From Alphaproteobacteria bacterium (GTDB taxonomy: Bacteria > Pseudomonadota > Alphaproteobacteria > Rhizobiales > Rhizobiaceae): a stretch of DNA of 64,000 nt. Positions 24,377 to 33,078 of the stretch are shown here, piece after piece. The stretch covers positions 132,245 through 196,244 of the forward strand of contig JAHJHT010000010.1 of NCBI GenBank assembly GCA_018823835.1. The letters are read 5' to 3'. Every line of letters starts with the position of its first letter. The first letter of the stretch is position 1. The notes beneath the pieces are model-generated. The model had not been told where the DNA came from. It did not search any database and saw nothing but the letters and a program-made list of their open reading frames with translations. Position numbers and translations under genes: made by a program.

Positions 24377-25465
24377 ATGCAAGCGCCCGCCCCGCCTTCT
24401 CCACCGCAAAGTCTCGGAAAACTGCCAGCCGTCGCGCAGTGGGTCGTGCTGCTGCTCGTCTCGCTTGTGTTCGCCGCCATCCTCGAATTCGCCGGCATGC
24501 CTGCGGCAATGCTTATCGGCCCGATGCTGGCGGCGATCCTCGCCGGCACCAACGGCGCGACGGTCAGGGTGCCGAGCTATGGCTTCGCCGGCTCGCAGGC
24601 ACTGGTCGGATGCCTTGTCGCCGCGTCCCTCTCGCCTGCCATCTTCGCGACCTTCCTGCACGAATGGCCGCTCTTCATCGGCGTCGTGACGGCCACCCTT
24701 GTCGCCTCGAGCTTTCTCGGCTGGTTCATCAGCCGCTTCAAGATCCTGCCCGGAACCACCGCCGTATGGGGTTCGGCCCCGGGCGGCGCCACGGCCATGG
24801 TGCTGATGGCCGGTGCCTTCGGCGCGGACGCCAGGCTCGTCGCCTTCATGCAGTATCTGCGCGTCATCTTCGTCTCGATCTCGGCGGCGATGATCGCGCG
24901 CCTTTGGGTTGACACATCGGGAGTCGAGGCGCCGCCGGGCATCTGGTTTCCGGCCATCGAGTGGCCCGCCTTCGCAGCGACGCTTGCAATCGCGGCGGCC
25001 GGCGGCTTCGCGGGCCGGCTGTTGCGCCTGCCTTCACCCTATTTCCTGGGTGCTGCCATCCTTGGCGCCATCATCCATCTCGGGCTCGGCGCGCCGATGC
25101 AATTGCCGGTCTGGCTGCTCGGCACGTCGTACATGCTGATCGGCTGGGCGATCGGACTGAACTTCACCCGCGCGATCCTGCACCATGCCGCGCGCGCCCT
25201 GCCCCAGATCGTCGGCTCCATCGTTGCGCTCATGTCGTTTTGCGGCGGTCTCGCCTGGCTGCTCAGCCACGAGCTCGGCATCGATCCGCTGACAGCCTAT
25301 CTCGCAACCAGCCCCGGCGGCATGGATTCGGTGGCGATCATTGCCGCCGCCTCCGACAGCGTCGACCTGTCCTTCGTCATGGCGCTGCAGAGCGCCCGGC
25401 TGGTGATCGTATTGGCCCTCGGCCCGTCGCTGGCGCGGCTTGTCGCACGCTGGATCAAGACCTGA
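24377..25465 (+). CDS. AbrB-duplication family membrane protein (PF05145 type)
   Basis: 362 residues and roughly ten hydrophobic helices in two homologous halves, the pattern of proteobacterial AbrB/AmoA-like proteins. Repeated motif elements include MLIGPMLAAILAG and WGSAPGGATAMVLMAG in the first half and YLATSPGGMDSVAIIAA in the second. Despite the annotation 'AbrB transcriptional regulator' used for this family, the protein is a membrane protein; members are linked to putative ammonia monooxygenase or transport roles without firm proof. 74 bp after the CDF gene, possibly same transcript. Confidence 0.85.
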   Translation: MQAPAPPSPPQSLGKLPAVAQWVVLLLVSLVFAAILEFAGMPAAMLIGPMLAAILAGTNGATVRVPSYGFAGSQALVGCLVAASLSPAIFATFLHEWPLFIGVVTATLVASSFLGWFISRFKILPGTTAVWGSAPGGATAMVLMAGAFGADARLVAFMQYLRVIFVSISAAMIARLWVDTSGVEAPPGIWFPAIEWPAFAATLAIAAAGGFAGRLLRLPSPYFLGAAILGAIIHLGLGAPMQLPVWLLGTSYMLIGWAIGLNFTRAILHHAARALPQIVGSIVALMSFCGGLAWLLSHELGIDPLTAYLATSPGGMDSVAIIAAASDSVDLSFVMALQSARLVIVLALGPSLARLVARWIKT

Positions 25466-25548
25466 GCGGCTGGCGCCGAGGCGCACTCTTGCCACGTCAG
25501 CGGCCCTGATGTAATAGACGCGCCATGTCAAAGCGCCAGGCCATTGCC

Positions 25549-25644
25549 ATGTCCCGTCAGTCCGCCTTCGCGGTCGAGACCGTTCGCGCGCTTTCCTCGG
25601 CCCTTCTGCTGCTCGGTCTTATCGGCGATCGTCGGGCCAGCTGA
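25549..25644 (+). CDS. Candidate leu leader peptide
   Basis: A 31-codon ORF (an in-frame ATG at 25525 would give 39) lies 123 bp before leuA. It ends in ALLLLGLIGDRRAS with four consecutive Leu codons (25603-25614) and two more branched-chain codons right after them, the composition expected of an attenuation leader. Behind the stop, AAGGAGC (25644-25650) can pair with GCTCCTT (25685-25691) around an inner GGCGG/CCGCC stem. No U-run follows, so control might act on translation rather than by termination. Regulatory role is inferred from position and codon content. Confidence 0.5.
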   Translation: MSRQSAFAVETVRALSSALLLLGLIGDRRAS

Positions 25645-25764
25645 AGGAGCGCCCGGCGGTCGACCAAGCCGCCCCGCGCAGCAAGCTCCTTGCCAGTCAC
25701 AATTTCCTGCATGAAGATTTGATAGGCATCGCACGCTTTGAAGGCGACGGTGCCGGGAGCAGAC
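25644..25764 (+). promoter_or_regulatory. Structured leuA 5' leader
   Basis: Two hairpins can form after the Leu-rich leader ORF: a nested stem 25644-25691, and GGCATCGC (25727-25734) with GCGA and TGCC around 25744-25754, the latter ending directly beside the leuA ribosome-binding site GGGAGC. The second could mask translation initiation. Structure predicted by eye only. Confidence 0.4.
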
Positions 25765-25767
25765 AAG

Positions 25768-27474
25768 ATGGACGCAAAGACTGAATCAACGCCGGTAAAG
25801 GGCATGCCCGACGCCGGCAGCAAGTACCAGCCTTACCCGGCGGTTGGCTTGACCGACAGGACCTGGCCCGACAAGCGCATCGAGAAGGCGCCGATCTGGT
25901 GCTCGGTAGACCTGCGGGACGGCAACCAGGCCCTGATCGACCCGATGGGGCACGACCGCAAGGCGCGCATGTTCCAACTCCTGCTCGACATGGGCTTCAA
26001 GGAAATCGAGATCGGCTTTCCGTCGGCCTCGCAGACCGACTTCGATTTCGCCCGCTGGTGCATCGAGGAAGGCGGCGTACCGGAGGATGTATCGCTTCAG
26101 GTGCTGGTGCAGTGCCGTCCCGAACTGATCACCCGCACCTTCCAGTCGCTCGAAGGGGCGATCCGGCCGATCGTGCACTTCTACAATTCGACCAGCGAGT
26201 TGCAGCGCCGCGTCGTCTTCGCCAAGGACGTCGCCGGCATAAAGCAGATCGCCACCGATGCGGCCAAGATGATCACCGACATGGCTGCCAAGGCCGGTGG
26301 CGGCTACCGTTTCGAATATTCGCCGGAGAGCTTCACCGGTACCGAGCTCGAGGTAGCGCTGGAAATCTGCAACGCCGTCACCGAGATCGTGCAGCCGACG
26401 CCGGACAACAAGCTGATCATCAACCTGCCGGCAACCGTCGAGATGTCGACGCCCAATATCCATGCCGACCAGATCGAATGGATGTGCCGCCAGCTCGACA
26501 ACCGCGAGAATATCCTGGTCTCCTTGCACCCGCACAATGACCGCGGCACCGGCATCGCTGCCACCGAACTCGGCCTCCTGGCCGGCGCCGACCGCGTCGA
26601 GGGCACCCTGTTCGGCAATGGCGAGCGCACCGGCAACGTCGACCTCGTCACCCTGGCGCTCAACATGTACACGCAGGGCCTCGACCCGATGCTGGACTGC
26701 TCGGACATCAACCGCATGAAGGATGTTTACGAGTATTCCAACCAGCTGCGGATTCCGGAACGCCATCCCTATGTCGGCGACCTCGTCTACACCGCCTTCT
26801 CGGGCTCGCATCAGGATGCGATCAACAAGGGCATGAAGGCGATCAAGCAGGCCAACAAGCCCTATTGGGAAGTGCCCTATCTGCCGATCGACCCCAAGGA
26901 TGTCGGCCGCAGCTACGAGGCCATCATCCGTATCAACTCGCAGTCCGGCAAGGGCGGCATCGCCTATGTCCTGCAGGCAGACTACGGGCTCAACCTGCCG
27001 CGCAACCTGCAGGCCGAATTCAGCCAGGACATCCAGTCGATCACCGACGTGGAGGGCAAGGAGGTGCCGGCCAAGCGCATCCACGACCGCTTCCTCGAGC
27101 TCTATGTCGACCAGCCGGGCGCCCGCCTGAAGTTCCTCGACCACCAGACCTTTCCCGATCCCGACAGGAAGGGAAATCGCATCGTCGAGGCAACGATCAT
27201 CGACAACGGCAAGGAAGTCACGATCTCGGGCACGGGCACCGGGCCGATCGACGGCTTCGTCGATGCGCTGTCGCGTCACATCGGCGCTGCGCTCTCGGTG
27301 CTCGACTATTCCGAGCATTCCATGCAGCGCGGCTCGAATGCGGCGGCGATCTGCTACATGGAGGTCGAGCATCCGGGCGGCAAGCTCTTCGGCGTCGGCA
27401 TCAACACCAACATCGTCGCCGCCTCGCTCGAGGCCGTCACCTCGGCCGCCAATCGCGTAATCGGCCAGGCGTGA
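25768..27474 (+). CDS. leuA: 2-isopropylmalate synthase
   Basis: 568 residues, the long LeuA form. It condenses acetyl-CoA with 2-oxoisovalerate, first committed step of leucine synthesis. Catalytic domain signatures: SVDLRDGNQALIDPM (metal-binding Asp and Arg-Asp), GFKEIEIGFPSASQTDFDF, VSLHPHNDRGTGIAATELG (metal-binding HxH region) and GTLFGNGERTGNVDL. The C-terminal third is the LeuA dimer/regulatory domain (ISGTGTGPIDGFVDAL, YSEHSMQRGSNAAA). ATG 25768 with GGGAG upstream is preferred to TTG 25738. The stop overlaps the GTG of the next gene. A Leu-rich leader ORF upstream suggests attenuation-type control. Confidence 0.96.
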   Translation: MDAKTESTPVKGMPDAGSKYQPYPAVGLTDRTWPDKRIEKAPIWCSVDLRDGNQALIDPMGHDRKARMFQLLLDMGFKEIEIGFPSASQTDFDFARWCIEEGGVPEDVSLQVLVQCRPELITRTFQSLEGAIRPIVHFYNSTSELQRRVVFAKDVAGIKQIATDAAKMITDMAAKAGGGYRFEYSPESFTGTELEVALEICNAVTEIVQPTPDNKLIINLPATVEMSTPNIHADQIEWMCRQLDNRENILVSLHPHNDRGTGIAATELGLLAGADRVEGTLFGNGERTGNVDLVTLALNMYTQGLDPMLDCSDINRMKDVYEYSNQLRIPERHPYVGDLVYTAFSGSHQDAINKGMKAIKQANKPYWEVPYLPIDPKDVGRSYEAIIRINSQSGKGGIAYVLQADYGLNLPRNLQAEFSQDIQSITDVEGKEVPAKRIHDRFLELYVDQPGARLKFLDHQTFPDPDRKGNRIVEATIIDNGKEVTISGTGTGPIDGFVDALSRHIGAALSVLDYSEHSMQRGSNAAAICYMEVEHPGGKLFGVGINTNIVAASLEAVTSAANRVIGQA

Positions 27475-28253
27475 CGCTGGCTCCCCCGCCTTTTGCATCC
27501 GACTCCGGCGGGGGAGATACGGCCCTTGTGCTGCTGCACGGCTTCGGCGCCTTTCATGGCGTCTGGGACGAAGCCGTATACAGGCTTGGCGGCGCCGTGC
27601 GTATGGTCGCCTATGACCTGCCCGGCCACGGCGGCTCGCTGTCGCTTGCGGGCGGCAAGGCGAGCAGCGCCGCCCGTCTGCTCATGGCCGACCTCGCCGA
27701 TCGCGGCATCAGGCATGCGCATCTCGCCGGCCACTCGATGCGTGGTGCGATCGCAACGCTCGCCGCCCTGTCCCAGCCCGACGCCGTTTCCTCGCTGACG
27801 CTCCTCTCGCCGGGTGGCTTTGGCGCAGAAATCAATGGCCCGCTGCTGCGGCGCTACGCCGAGGCCGTTTCGCGCGAAGACATTCGGGCCTGCCTCGCGG
27901 CAATGTCGGCTCCCGGATTTGACGTACCCGAACTGGCGGTCGAGGCCCTGCAGCAGATGCGGAAGGTGCCCGGCCAGACGGCGAGCCTCGTCGAGATTGC
28001 CGGGATGATAACGCGCGGCAACCGTCAGGGCGAAATCCCGCGCGAGGCGATCGGCGGCCTCTCAATGCCGGTCAGGCTGCTCTGGGGCGATGCCGACCCG
28101 GTGCTGCCTTTCGCACAATCGAACGGGCTGCCGCCGCGCTTCGACGTGCTGCGCGCGGCCGGTGCCGGCCACATGCTGATCGAGGAGCGGCCGGGCGAGG
28201 TGATCAGCCTCCTCGCAGCCGCAACCGGCGCGGCAATGCCTGCCGGCGACTGA
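27471..28253 (+). CDS. Alpha/beta hydrolase with altered nucleophile elbow
   Basis: 260 residues from GTG 27471 (overlaps the leuA stop). Fold markers: LVLLHGFGAFHGVW (oxyanion-hole HGFG), MVAYDLPGHGGS, nucleophile elbow AGHSMRGAIA, acidic residue in LLWGDADPVLP and catalytic His in GAGHMLIEERP. In the elbow the usual GxSxG reads GHSMR, with Arg where Gly is normal; a single G-to-C change in GGT would produce it. The tight turn normally needs Gly there, so activity may be affected, or it may be a sequencing error. Resembles the hydrolases of the AcoC/dihydrolipoamide-associated type only in general build. Substrate unknown. Confidence 0.85.
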   Translation: MTLAPPPFASDSGGGDTALVLLHGFGAFHGVWDEAVYRLGGAVRMVAYDLPGHGGSLSLAGGKASSAARLLMADLADRGIRHAHLAGHSMRGAIATLAALSQPDAVSSLTLLSPGGFGAEINGPLLRRYAEAVSREDIRACLAAMSAPGFDVPELAVEALQQMRKVPGQTASLVEIAGMITRGNRQGEIPREAIGGLSMPVRLLWGDADPVLPFAQSNGLPPRFDVLRAAGAGHMLIEERPGEVISLLAAATGAAMPAGD

Positions 28254-28342
28254 GCCTGCAGCCATACGCCGCTTGAGTGCCGGCACAAAACCACTATGTT
28301 AACCATACCTTAACCAAGCCCCGCGGGGCTGGAGCCAACGCC

Positions 28343-28945
28343 ATGAGTGACCCAGGCGACAATCGGAAGGCCGACGCGCCGGTGCTGCGTCTGGCCGACG
28401 TGATCCGCGATGTGAAGAACGCGGCGGCCGACCGCGACGACGTCGTCGTGGAATTGCGCGAAGCGAGCCGTACGCGCCTCGAACTGCTGGCTGCCGAACT
28501 GGCGCCCGTCTTCGGAGAGGTCCCGGCTGACATCGACCTCTTCGATTTCACCATTTCATCGGGCCTGCAGCCGCGCCTGTGGATCGACGCGGTGAGCCAT
28601 GTCGCGATGGGCCGCGACCGCCGCACCTATCGCTTCGTCAAGGACACGCGGCGCGGTCGAGTCGTGCTCGCGGAGGCGGCCGCCATAGGACCCGTCGCCC
28701 AGCAGGTGGCGCGCTATGTCGCCGAGCGCATCATCGACCGCGAACGGTTGCTCGACGGCTCGGCGGAGCCGGCACTGCACGGGCTCGTCCGCCCCGAACA
28801 TGCCGAGACGCCCGAAGCATCCGCCGACAATGGCTGGCGCTCCTTCCTGTCGGGACTGGGACTGGTTGCCGCCGGCGCCCTTGTCGGACTCATCGCCTCC
28901 GTCATGGCGCTCTGGGACCGTCTGATGGCGAGCTTCGGCTCCTGA
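28343..28945 (+). CDS. Conserved hypothetical protein with C-terminal membrane anchor
   Basis: 200 residues. Acidic/basic soluble part (LADVIRDVKNAAADRDDVVVELREASRTRLELL, DIDLFDFTISSGLQPRLWIDAVSHVAMGRDRRTYRFVKDTRRGRVVL) and one C-terminal membrane helix (LSGLGLVAAGALVGLIASVMAL), so tail-anchored with the bulk in the cytoplasm. GGAG lies 9-12 nt before ATG 28343. The pattern is familiar from Rhizobiales genomes, but I cannot assign a function. Convergent with the phosphoesterase gene. Confidence 0.75.
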   Translation: MSDPGDNRKADAPVLRLADVIRDVKNAAADRDDVVVELREASRTRLELLAAELAPVFGEVPADIDLFDFTISSGLQPRLWIDAVSHVAMGRDRRTYRFVKDTRRGRVVLAEAAAIGPVAQQVARYVAERIIDRERLLDGSAEPALHGLVRPEHAETPEASADNGWRSFLSGLGLVAAGALVGLIASVMALWDRLMASFGS

Positions 28946-28955
28946 CCGACCTGCG

Positions 28956-29876
28956 CTAGAGCACCTCCGAAGGCGTCAGCAGCCGGGCACTGGAAATCTC
29001 GCAGATCGGTACGGTCGGCCCGGTCAGGCCGCGGCGTTTCAGAGTCAGCTTCCAGGCTCCCGCCTCGCCGGAAATCTCGAGCAGGTTCCATTGCGCCGGC
29101 GCCTTCGATCCGCCGACCGATTGTCCGGCCGCCGATACGCCGACCACCGGCACCTTGCGCTCCTTGCCGTCGATCCAGTTCAGCGACGGGTCGTGCGAAT
29201 GGCCATGCAGCACGAGCTCGGCGCCGTGCTTGCGCACCGTTTTCTGGAAATTGCCGATGCCGAACAGGCGCTTGTGCGCCGCCACTGCCCCGCGCACGGG
29301 CGGATGGTGGATCATGACGACCCGAAACAGGCCCTGCCCTGCCGCCTCGTCGAGCAACCGCGCCAGACGATGCGCCTGTACCTCGCGAAAGAAGCCGCTC
29401 GCCATGAAGGGCGCGGTCGCGCGCGCACTCGACACGCCGATCAGCGCGACCTTGTCGCGCACACGCATATAGGGAAAGTGGTTCCTGTCGGTCGGTGCCT
29501 GCAACCCGTCGCCGGTCATCCAGGGGCCCCAGGAGCGGCACACCTTGTCGAAGGCGCCGGGTACGTAAGCATCGTGGTTGCCCGGAACCACCGAGACATC
29601 CTCGGGCGCGCCGAGCGCCGTCAGCCATGCGCGCGCTGTCGCGATCTCGCCGTCGAGCGCCAGGTTGACGAGATCGCCAGTGATCGCCAGGTGATCAGGC
29701 GCGTTGGCCGCAATGTCGGCGGCAATCTGGTCGATGACGCCGTCATGAAGGTTGCGGCGCCGGTTGCGCTGCCAGTTCACGTAGCCGATCACCCGCTTGG
29801 ATGCGAGGTCGCGATAGGTTACAGCGGGAAGTGGCCCCAGATGAACGTCGGAAATATGCGCAAGCCTGAACATCAT
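28956..29876 (-). CDS. Calcineurin-like metallophosphoesterase
   Basis: 306 residues. All five metal-binding blocks are visible: HISDVHLG (D10, H12), AITGDLVN, VVPGNHDAYV, VMIHHPP and LHGHSHD. The set is that of the cyclic-nucleotide phosphodiesterase / UDP-sugar diphosphatase branch; the substrate is undetermined. Two consecutive ATGs (29876 and 29873) follow AAAGG. Transcribed away from the Nudix gene at 29924, so the two share a 47-bp divergent promoter region. Confidence 0.88.
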   Translation of the reverse strand: MMFRLAHISDVHLGPLPAVTYRDLASKRVIGYVNWQRNRRRNLHDGVIDQIAADIAANAPDHLAITGDLVNLALDGEIATARAWLTALGAPEDVSVVPGNHDAYVPGAFDKVCRSWGPWMTGDGLQAPTDRNHFPYMRVRDKVALIGVSSARATAPFMASGFFREVQAHRLARLLDEAAGQGLFRVVMIHHPPVRGAVAAHKRLFGIGNFQKTVRKHGAELVLHGHSHDPSLNWIDGKERKVPVVGVSAAGQSVGGSKAPAQWNLLEISGEAGAWKLTLKRRGLTGPTVPICEISSARLLTPSEVL

Positions 29877-29923
29877 GCCTTTGTAGGGTACGCCGCGCCT
29901 GCTTTCCACCCGCGGCCGGCCCC

Positions 29924-30427
29924 ATGACGGAGAAGAAATCCGTGGCCGATCCGTTCCGCCAGACCGGCTGGCCCGGCCTGCGCGCAAGGCTCTTTCATTT
30001 TTACTTTCTCATGGCGCGGCCCATGACGGTCGGCGTGCGCGGCCTGGTCTATGACGGCTCGAACAGGTCGGTTTTCCTCATCCGTCACACATACGTGCCT
30101 GGCTGGCAGTTGCCCGGGGGCGGCGTCGAACTGGGCGAGACGGCGGGCGAGGCGCTGGAGCGCGAGTTCGAGGAGGAAGGCAATATCCTCTTCACGGCGC
30201 CGCCTGTGCTGAAGTCGCTTCATTTCAACCGCGGTGCCAGCCGCCGCGACCATGTCGCCTTCTACCTGATCGAGGCATTCCGGCAGACCGAGCCGAAGCT
30301 GCCCGACCTCGAGATCGCCGAGGCCGGGTTCTTTCCGCTCGACGCATTGCCAGAGAGAACGACCCCGGCAACGCTGAGGCGCATTGCCGAGATCTTTGGC
30401 GGAGAGCCGGTCTCGCCGCACTGGTAG
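29924..30427 (+). CDS. Nudix hydrolase
   Basis: 167 residues. Nudix box GGGVELGETAGEALEREFEEEGNI is complete (Gx5Ex7REUxEExGx pattern with F at the variable place). The preceding VFLIRHTYVPGWQLPGG and following FYLIEAF fit small Nudix pyrophosphatases of broad NDP-X specificity. A hydrophobic N-terminal stretch (LFHFYFLMARPMTVGV) is part of the fold rather than a membrane anchor. Convergent with the glutathionyl-hydroquinone reductase gene, only 2 bp apart. Confidence 0.87.
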   Translation: MTEKKSVADPFRQTGWPGLRARLFHFYFLMARPMTVGVRGLVYDGSNRSVFLIRHTYVPGWQLPGGGVELGETAGEALEREFEEEGNILFTAPPVLKSLHFNRGASRRDHVAFYLIEAFRQTEPKLPDLEIAEAGFFPLDALPERTTPATLRRIAEIFGGEPVSPHW

Positions 30428-30429
30428 CG

Positions 30430-31419
30430 TCAGGCCGCCTTGGCCAGCCTTCCGCGATTATGCGGAGCGGAAAAGTCGAGTTCCGGACCAACCGGCACGA
30501 TGAGCGTCGGGTTGATCGTCTCGTGGCTACCGTAATAATGCGACTTGATATGGTGCATGTTCACCGTGTCGGCGACGCCCTGAACCTGGAACAGTTCCCG
30601 CAGGTAGTTCGACAGGTTCGGATAATCGGCGATGCGCCTCAGATTGCACTTGAAGTGGCCGAAATAGACCGCGTCGAAGCGGATCAGCGTGGTGAAAAGC
30701 CGCCAGTCAGCCTCGGTCATGTCGCTGCCCGCAACGTAGCGCTGCTGCGACAGGATCGTGTCAATGCGGTCGAGCGCCGAGAAGACCTCGCCGAAGGCTT
30801 CCTCATAGGCTTCCTGGCTGGTCGCGAAGCCGGCCCGGTAAACGCCGTTGTTGATCGACGGATAGACGAGCGCGTTGATGCGGTCGATTTCCGGCCTCAG
30901 CCTTTCGGGATAGAGATCGATCGAGCCGTCGCCCCACTCGTCGAAGGCCGAGTTCAGCATGCGGATGATTTCCGAAGACTCGTTGGAAACGATTGTCTCC
31001 TCCTGCTTGTCCCACAGCACCGGCACGGTCACGCGTCCGGAATAGTGGGGATCTGCCTTGGTGTAGATCTGGCGCACGAAGTCGAGGCCGTAGAGCGTGT
31101 CGCCGGTGGCGCCGTCCTCCGCCAGGAACGTCCAGCCCTCCTTGCCCATGAAGTGGTGAACGACCGACACGGAAATGACATCCTCGAGCTTCTTCAGCTT
31201 GCGCAGGATCAGTGTGCGGTGTGCCCAGGGGCAGGCCAGCGAAACGTAGAGATGATAGCGCCCAGGCTCGGCCTTGAAGCCGCGTTCCCTGCCCTCCGCC
31301 GGCTTGCCGTCGGCGGTGATCCAGTCACGCCACTGCGCTTCCGAGCGAACGAACTTGCCCCCCGTTTCCTTGGTGTCGTACCATTTGTCGGTCCATTTGC
31401 CGTCAACGAGCAGGCCCAT
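30430..31419 (-). CDS. Glutathionyl-hydroquinone reductase (Xi-class GST, YqjG/ECM4-like)
   Basis: 329 residues. The catalytic C63-P-W-A in LYVSLACPWAHRTLILR and the long GST-C domain identify the Xi class, which reduces glutathionyl-hydroquinones and dehydroascorbate-like substrates. YPSINNGVYRAGFATSQEAYEEAF and the Tyr-containing region near HIKSHYYGSHETINPT are typical. AGGAGA stands 7 nt before ATG 31419; an ATG two codons earlier is too close to it. Monocistronic by context. Confidence 0.92.
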   Translation of the reverse strand: MGLLVDGKWTDKWYDTKETGGKFVRSEAQWRDWITADGKPAEGRERGFKAEPGRYHLYVSLACPWAHRTLILRKLKKLEDVISVSVVHHFMGKEGWTFLAEDGATGDTLYGLDFVRQIYTKADPHYSGRVTVPVLWDKQEETIVSNESSEIIRMLNSAFDEWGDGSIDLYPERLRPEIDRINALVYPSINNGVYRAGFATSQEAYEEAFGEVFSALDRIDTILSQQRYVAGSDMTEADWRLFTTLIRFDAVYFGHFKCNLRRIADYPNLSNYLRELFQVQGVADTVNMHHIKSHYYGSHETINPTLIVPVGPELDFSAPHNRGRLAKAA

Positions 31420-31679
31420 GATCATTCTCCTGTTTCCCGAGATGTAGGGCGCCACGGCAAGCATCGAAACCCCGCAGCACTGAACAGTTCGTCAACCGGC
31501 CGGCAAAACCGCAATGGACGCGCTGCCGATTTGGTGCTAGCGGAAACGTCCCATGACAAGCATCTTTGCCGAATTCCGGTTTGACCGACGACGAATGGAA
31601 GCCCGCGCCTGAACGGCGCCGATTGGCCAACGCCGCCGCTTGGCGGTCACCTTCCTTGTCTGACCGGAACGCAAAGACC

Positions 31680-32246
31680 ATGACCCCTGCCGACGTGACC
31701 TACCTGCCGGAAGCTCCGGCGCACGATGCCGAGATCGAAGACATCAACGCGGAGGCCTTCGGGCCGGGCCGCTTCGTCCGCGCCGCCTACCGCATCCGCG
31801 AGGGCGGTCCGCACGAGCGCGACCTCTCCTTCGTCGCGTTGAATGGCGGCGTGGTCATCGCCTCCGTAAGGCTGACTCGTATCGCCGCAGGCGCTGGTCG
31901 CGCCCTGTTGCTAGGGCCGCTCGCCGTCCGCCCCGCCTTCAAGAATGTCGGCATCGGCCGCAAGCTCGTCAGGATCGCGCTGGAATCCGCCGAAAAGGCC
32001 AAGGCTCCGGCTGTCCTCCTGGTCGGCGACGAGCCCTATTACGGACCGCTCGGCTTCAGCAGGATACCCCGCGGTCAGATCGTCATGCCTCGCCCGGTCG
32101 ATCCCAACCGGCTGCTCGCCGTCGAATTCGTCCCCGGCGCTGTCGCGCGCCTCGCCGGCGAGGTCTGCCACGCCGATCTCGCCAGGGTTGCGGAAGACGA
32201 GCCGCTGGCCGAAACTGCTGCAATGCAGTCAAAGGCAATGGCATGA
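31680..32246 (+). CDS. GNAT-family N-acetyltransferase
   Basis: 188 residues. Acetyl-CoA-binding motif A is seen as [25 protein letters not shown] (Q/RxxGxG/A form: K-N-V-G-I-G). [20 protein letters not shown] completes motif B; this YYGxLGF pattern is that of the YhbS-like group. Acceptor unknown. A TTG at 31566 would add 38 residues but has no family support. The gene overlaps the SDR gene by 4 nt (ATGA). Confidence 0.87.
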   Translation: MTPADVTYLPEAPAHDAEIEDINAEAFGPGRFVRAAYRIREGGPHERDLSFVALNGGVVIASVRLTRIAAGAGRALLLGPLAVRPAFKNVGIGRKLVRIALESAEKAKAPAVLLVGDEPYYGPLGFSRIPRGQIVMPRPVDPNRLLAVEFVPGAVARLAGEVCHADLARVAEDEPLAETAAMQSKAMA

Positions 32247-33004
32247 ATCCAAAGGGTCACACGGCAATCGTAACCGGCGGCGGCTCCGGCCTCGGGGAGG
32301 CAACCGCTCGGGCGCTTGCCGCAGCTGGCGCCAGCGTCGCGATCTTCGACCTTGGCCTCGACGCAGCCGAAAAGGTGGCGTCGGATATCGGCGGCATTGC
32401 GCTGAAATGCGATGTGGCCGACGCAATCAGCGTCGAAACGGCTCTAGCCCAGACCATCGAGCAACTGGCCTCGCCGCGCATTCTGGTCAACTGCGCCGGC
32501 ATCGCGATCGCGTCGAAGACGCTCGGGCGCGACGGTCCCCATCCGCTCGATGCCTTCCGCAAGGTTGTCGAGGTCAATCTGATCGGCACGTTCAACACGA
32601 TTCGGCTGGTCGCGGACCGCATGGCCTCGCTCGATCCGCTCGACGGCGGCGAACGCGGCGTCATCGTCAACACCGCTTCGATCGCCGCCTATGACGGCCA
32701 GATCGGCCAGGCGGCCTACGCCTCGTCAAAGGGCGGCGTCGTCGGCATGACGCTGCCGATCGCGCGCGAATTTGCCAAGCTCGGCATCCGCGTCATGACG
32801 ATTGCGCCGGGCATCTTCAGCACCGCGATGCTGCGGGGCCTGCCGCAGGAGGCGCAGGATTCGCTCGGCGCCTCCGTGCCCTTCCCGTCCCGGCTCGGCG
32901 ATCCTTCGGAATATGCCGCCCTTGCGCTCCACATCGTCGGCAACCAGATGCTGAACGGCGAGGTCATCCGCCTCGACGGCGCGCTGCGGATGGCGCCAAG
33001 ATAG
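32243..33004 (+). CDS. Short-chain dehydrogenase, 3-hydroxyacyl-CoA dehydrogenase type II-like
   Basis: 253 residues. Classical [11 protein letters not shown] (11-18) for NAD(P), NCAG (83-86), catalytic S146, Y159 and K163 (YxxxK), and PG-IF-T after the last strand. The acidic residue D36 after strand 2 (VAIFDLG) favours NAD. The sequence [25 protein letters not shown] and the C-terminal [12 protein letters not shown] match the HSD17B10-type 3-hydroxyacyl-CoA dehydrogenases of beta-oxidation. Translationally coupled to the upstream GNAT gene. Confidence 0.87.
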   Translation: MNPKGHTAIVTGGGSGLGEATARALAAAGASVAIFDLGLDAAEKVASDIGGIALKCDVADAISVETALAQTIEQLASPRILVNCAGIAIASKTLGRDGPHPLDAFRKVVEVNLIGTFNTIRLVADRMASLDPLDGGERGVIVNTASIAAYDGQIGQAAYASSKGGVVGMTLPIAREFAKLGIRVMTIAPGIFSTAMLRGLPQEAQDSLGASVPFPSRLGDPSEYAALALHIVGNQMLNGEVIRLDGALRMAPR

Positions 33005-33078
33005 GCCCGTTCTCGCGCTCGGCCTTCCGCGACATGCGGCAGCCGATTGGGCGGCTGGACTAGATTTTTGGAGCAAGC

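Noticed and set aside
26865..27470. Upstream extension of the alpha/beta hydrolase frame into leuA
   Set aside because: The extension is out of frame with leuA and Arg-rich; the hydrolase fold starts right after GTG 27471, which overlaps the leuA stop.
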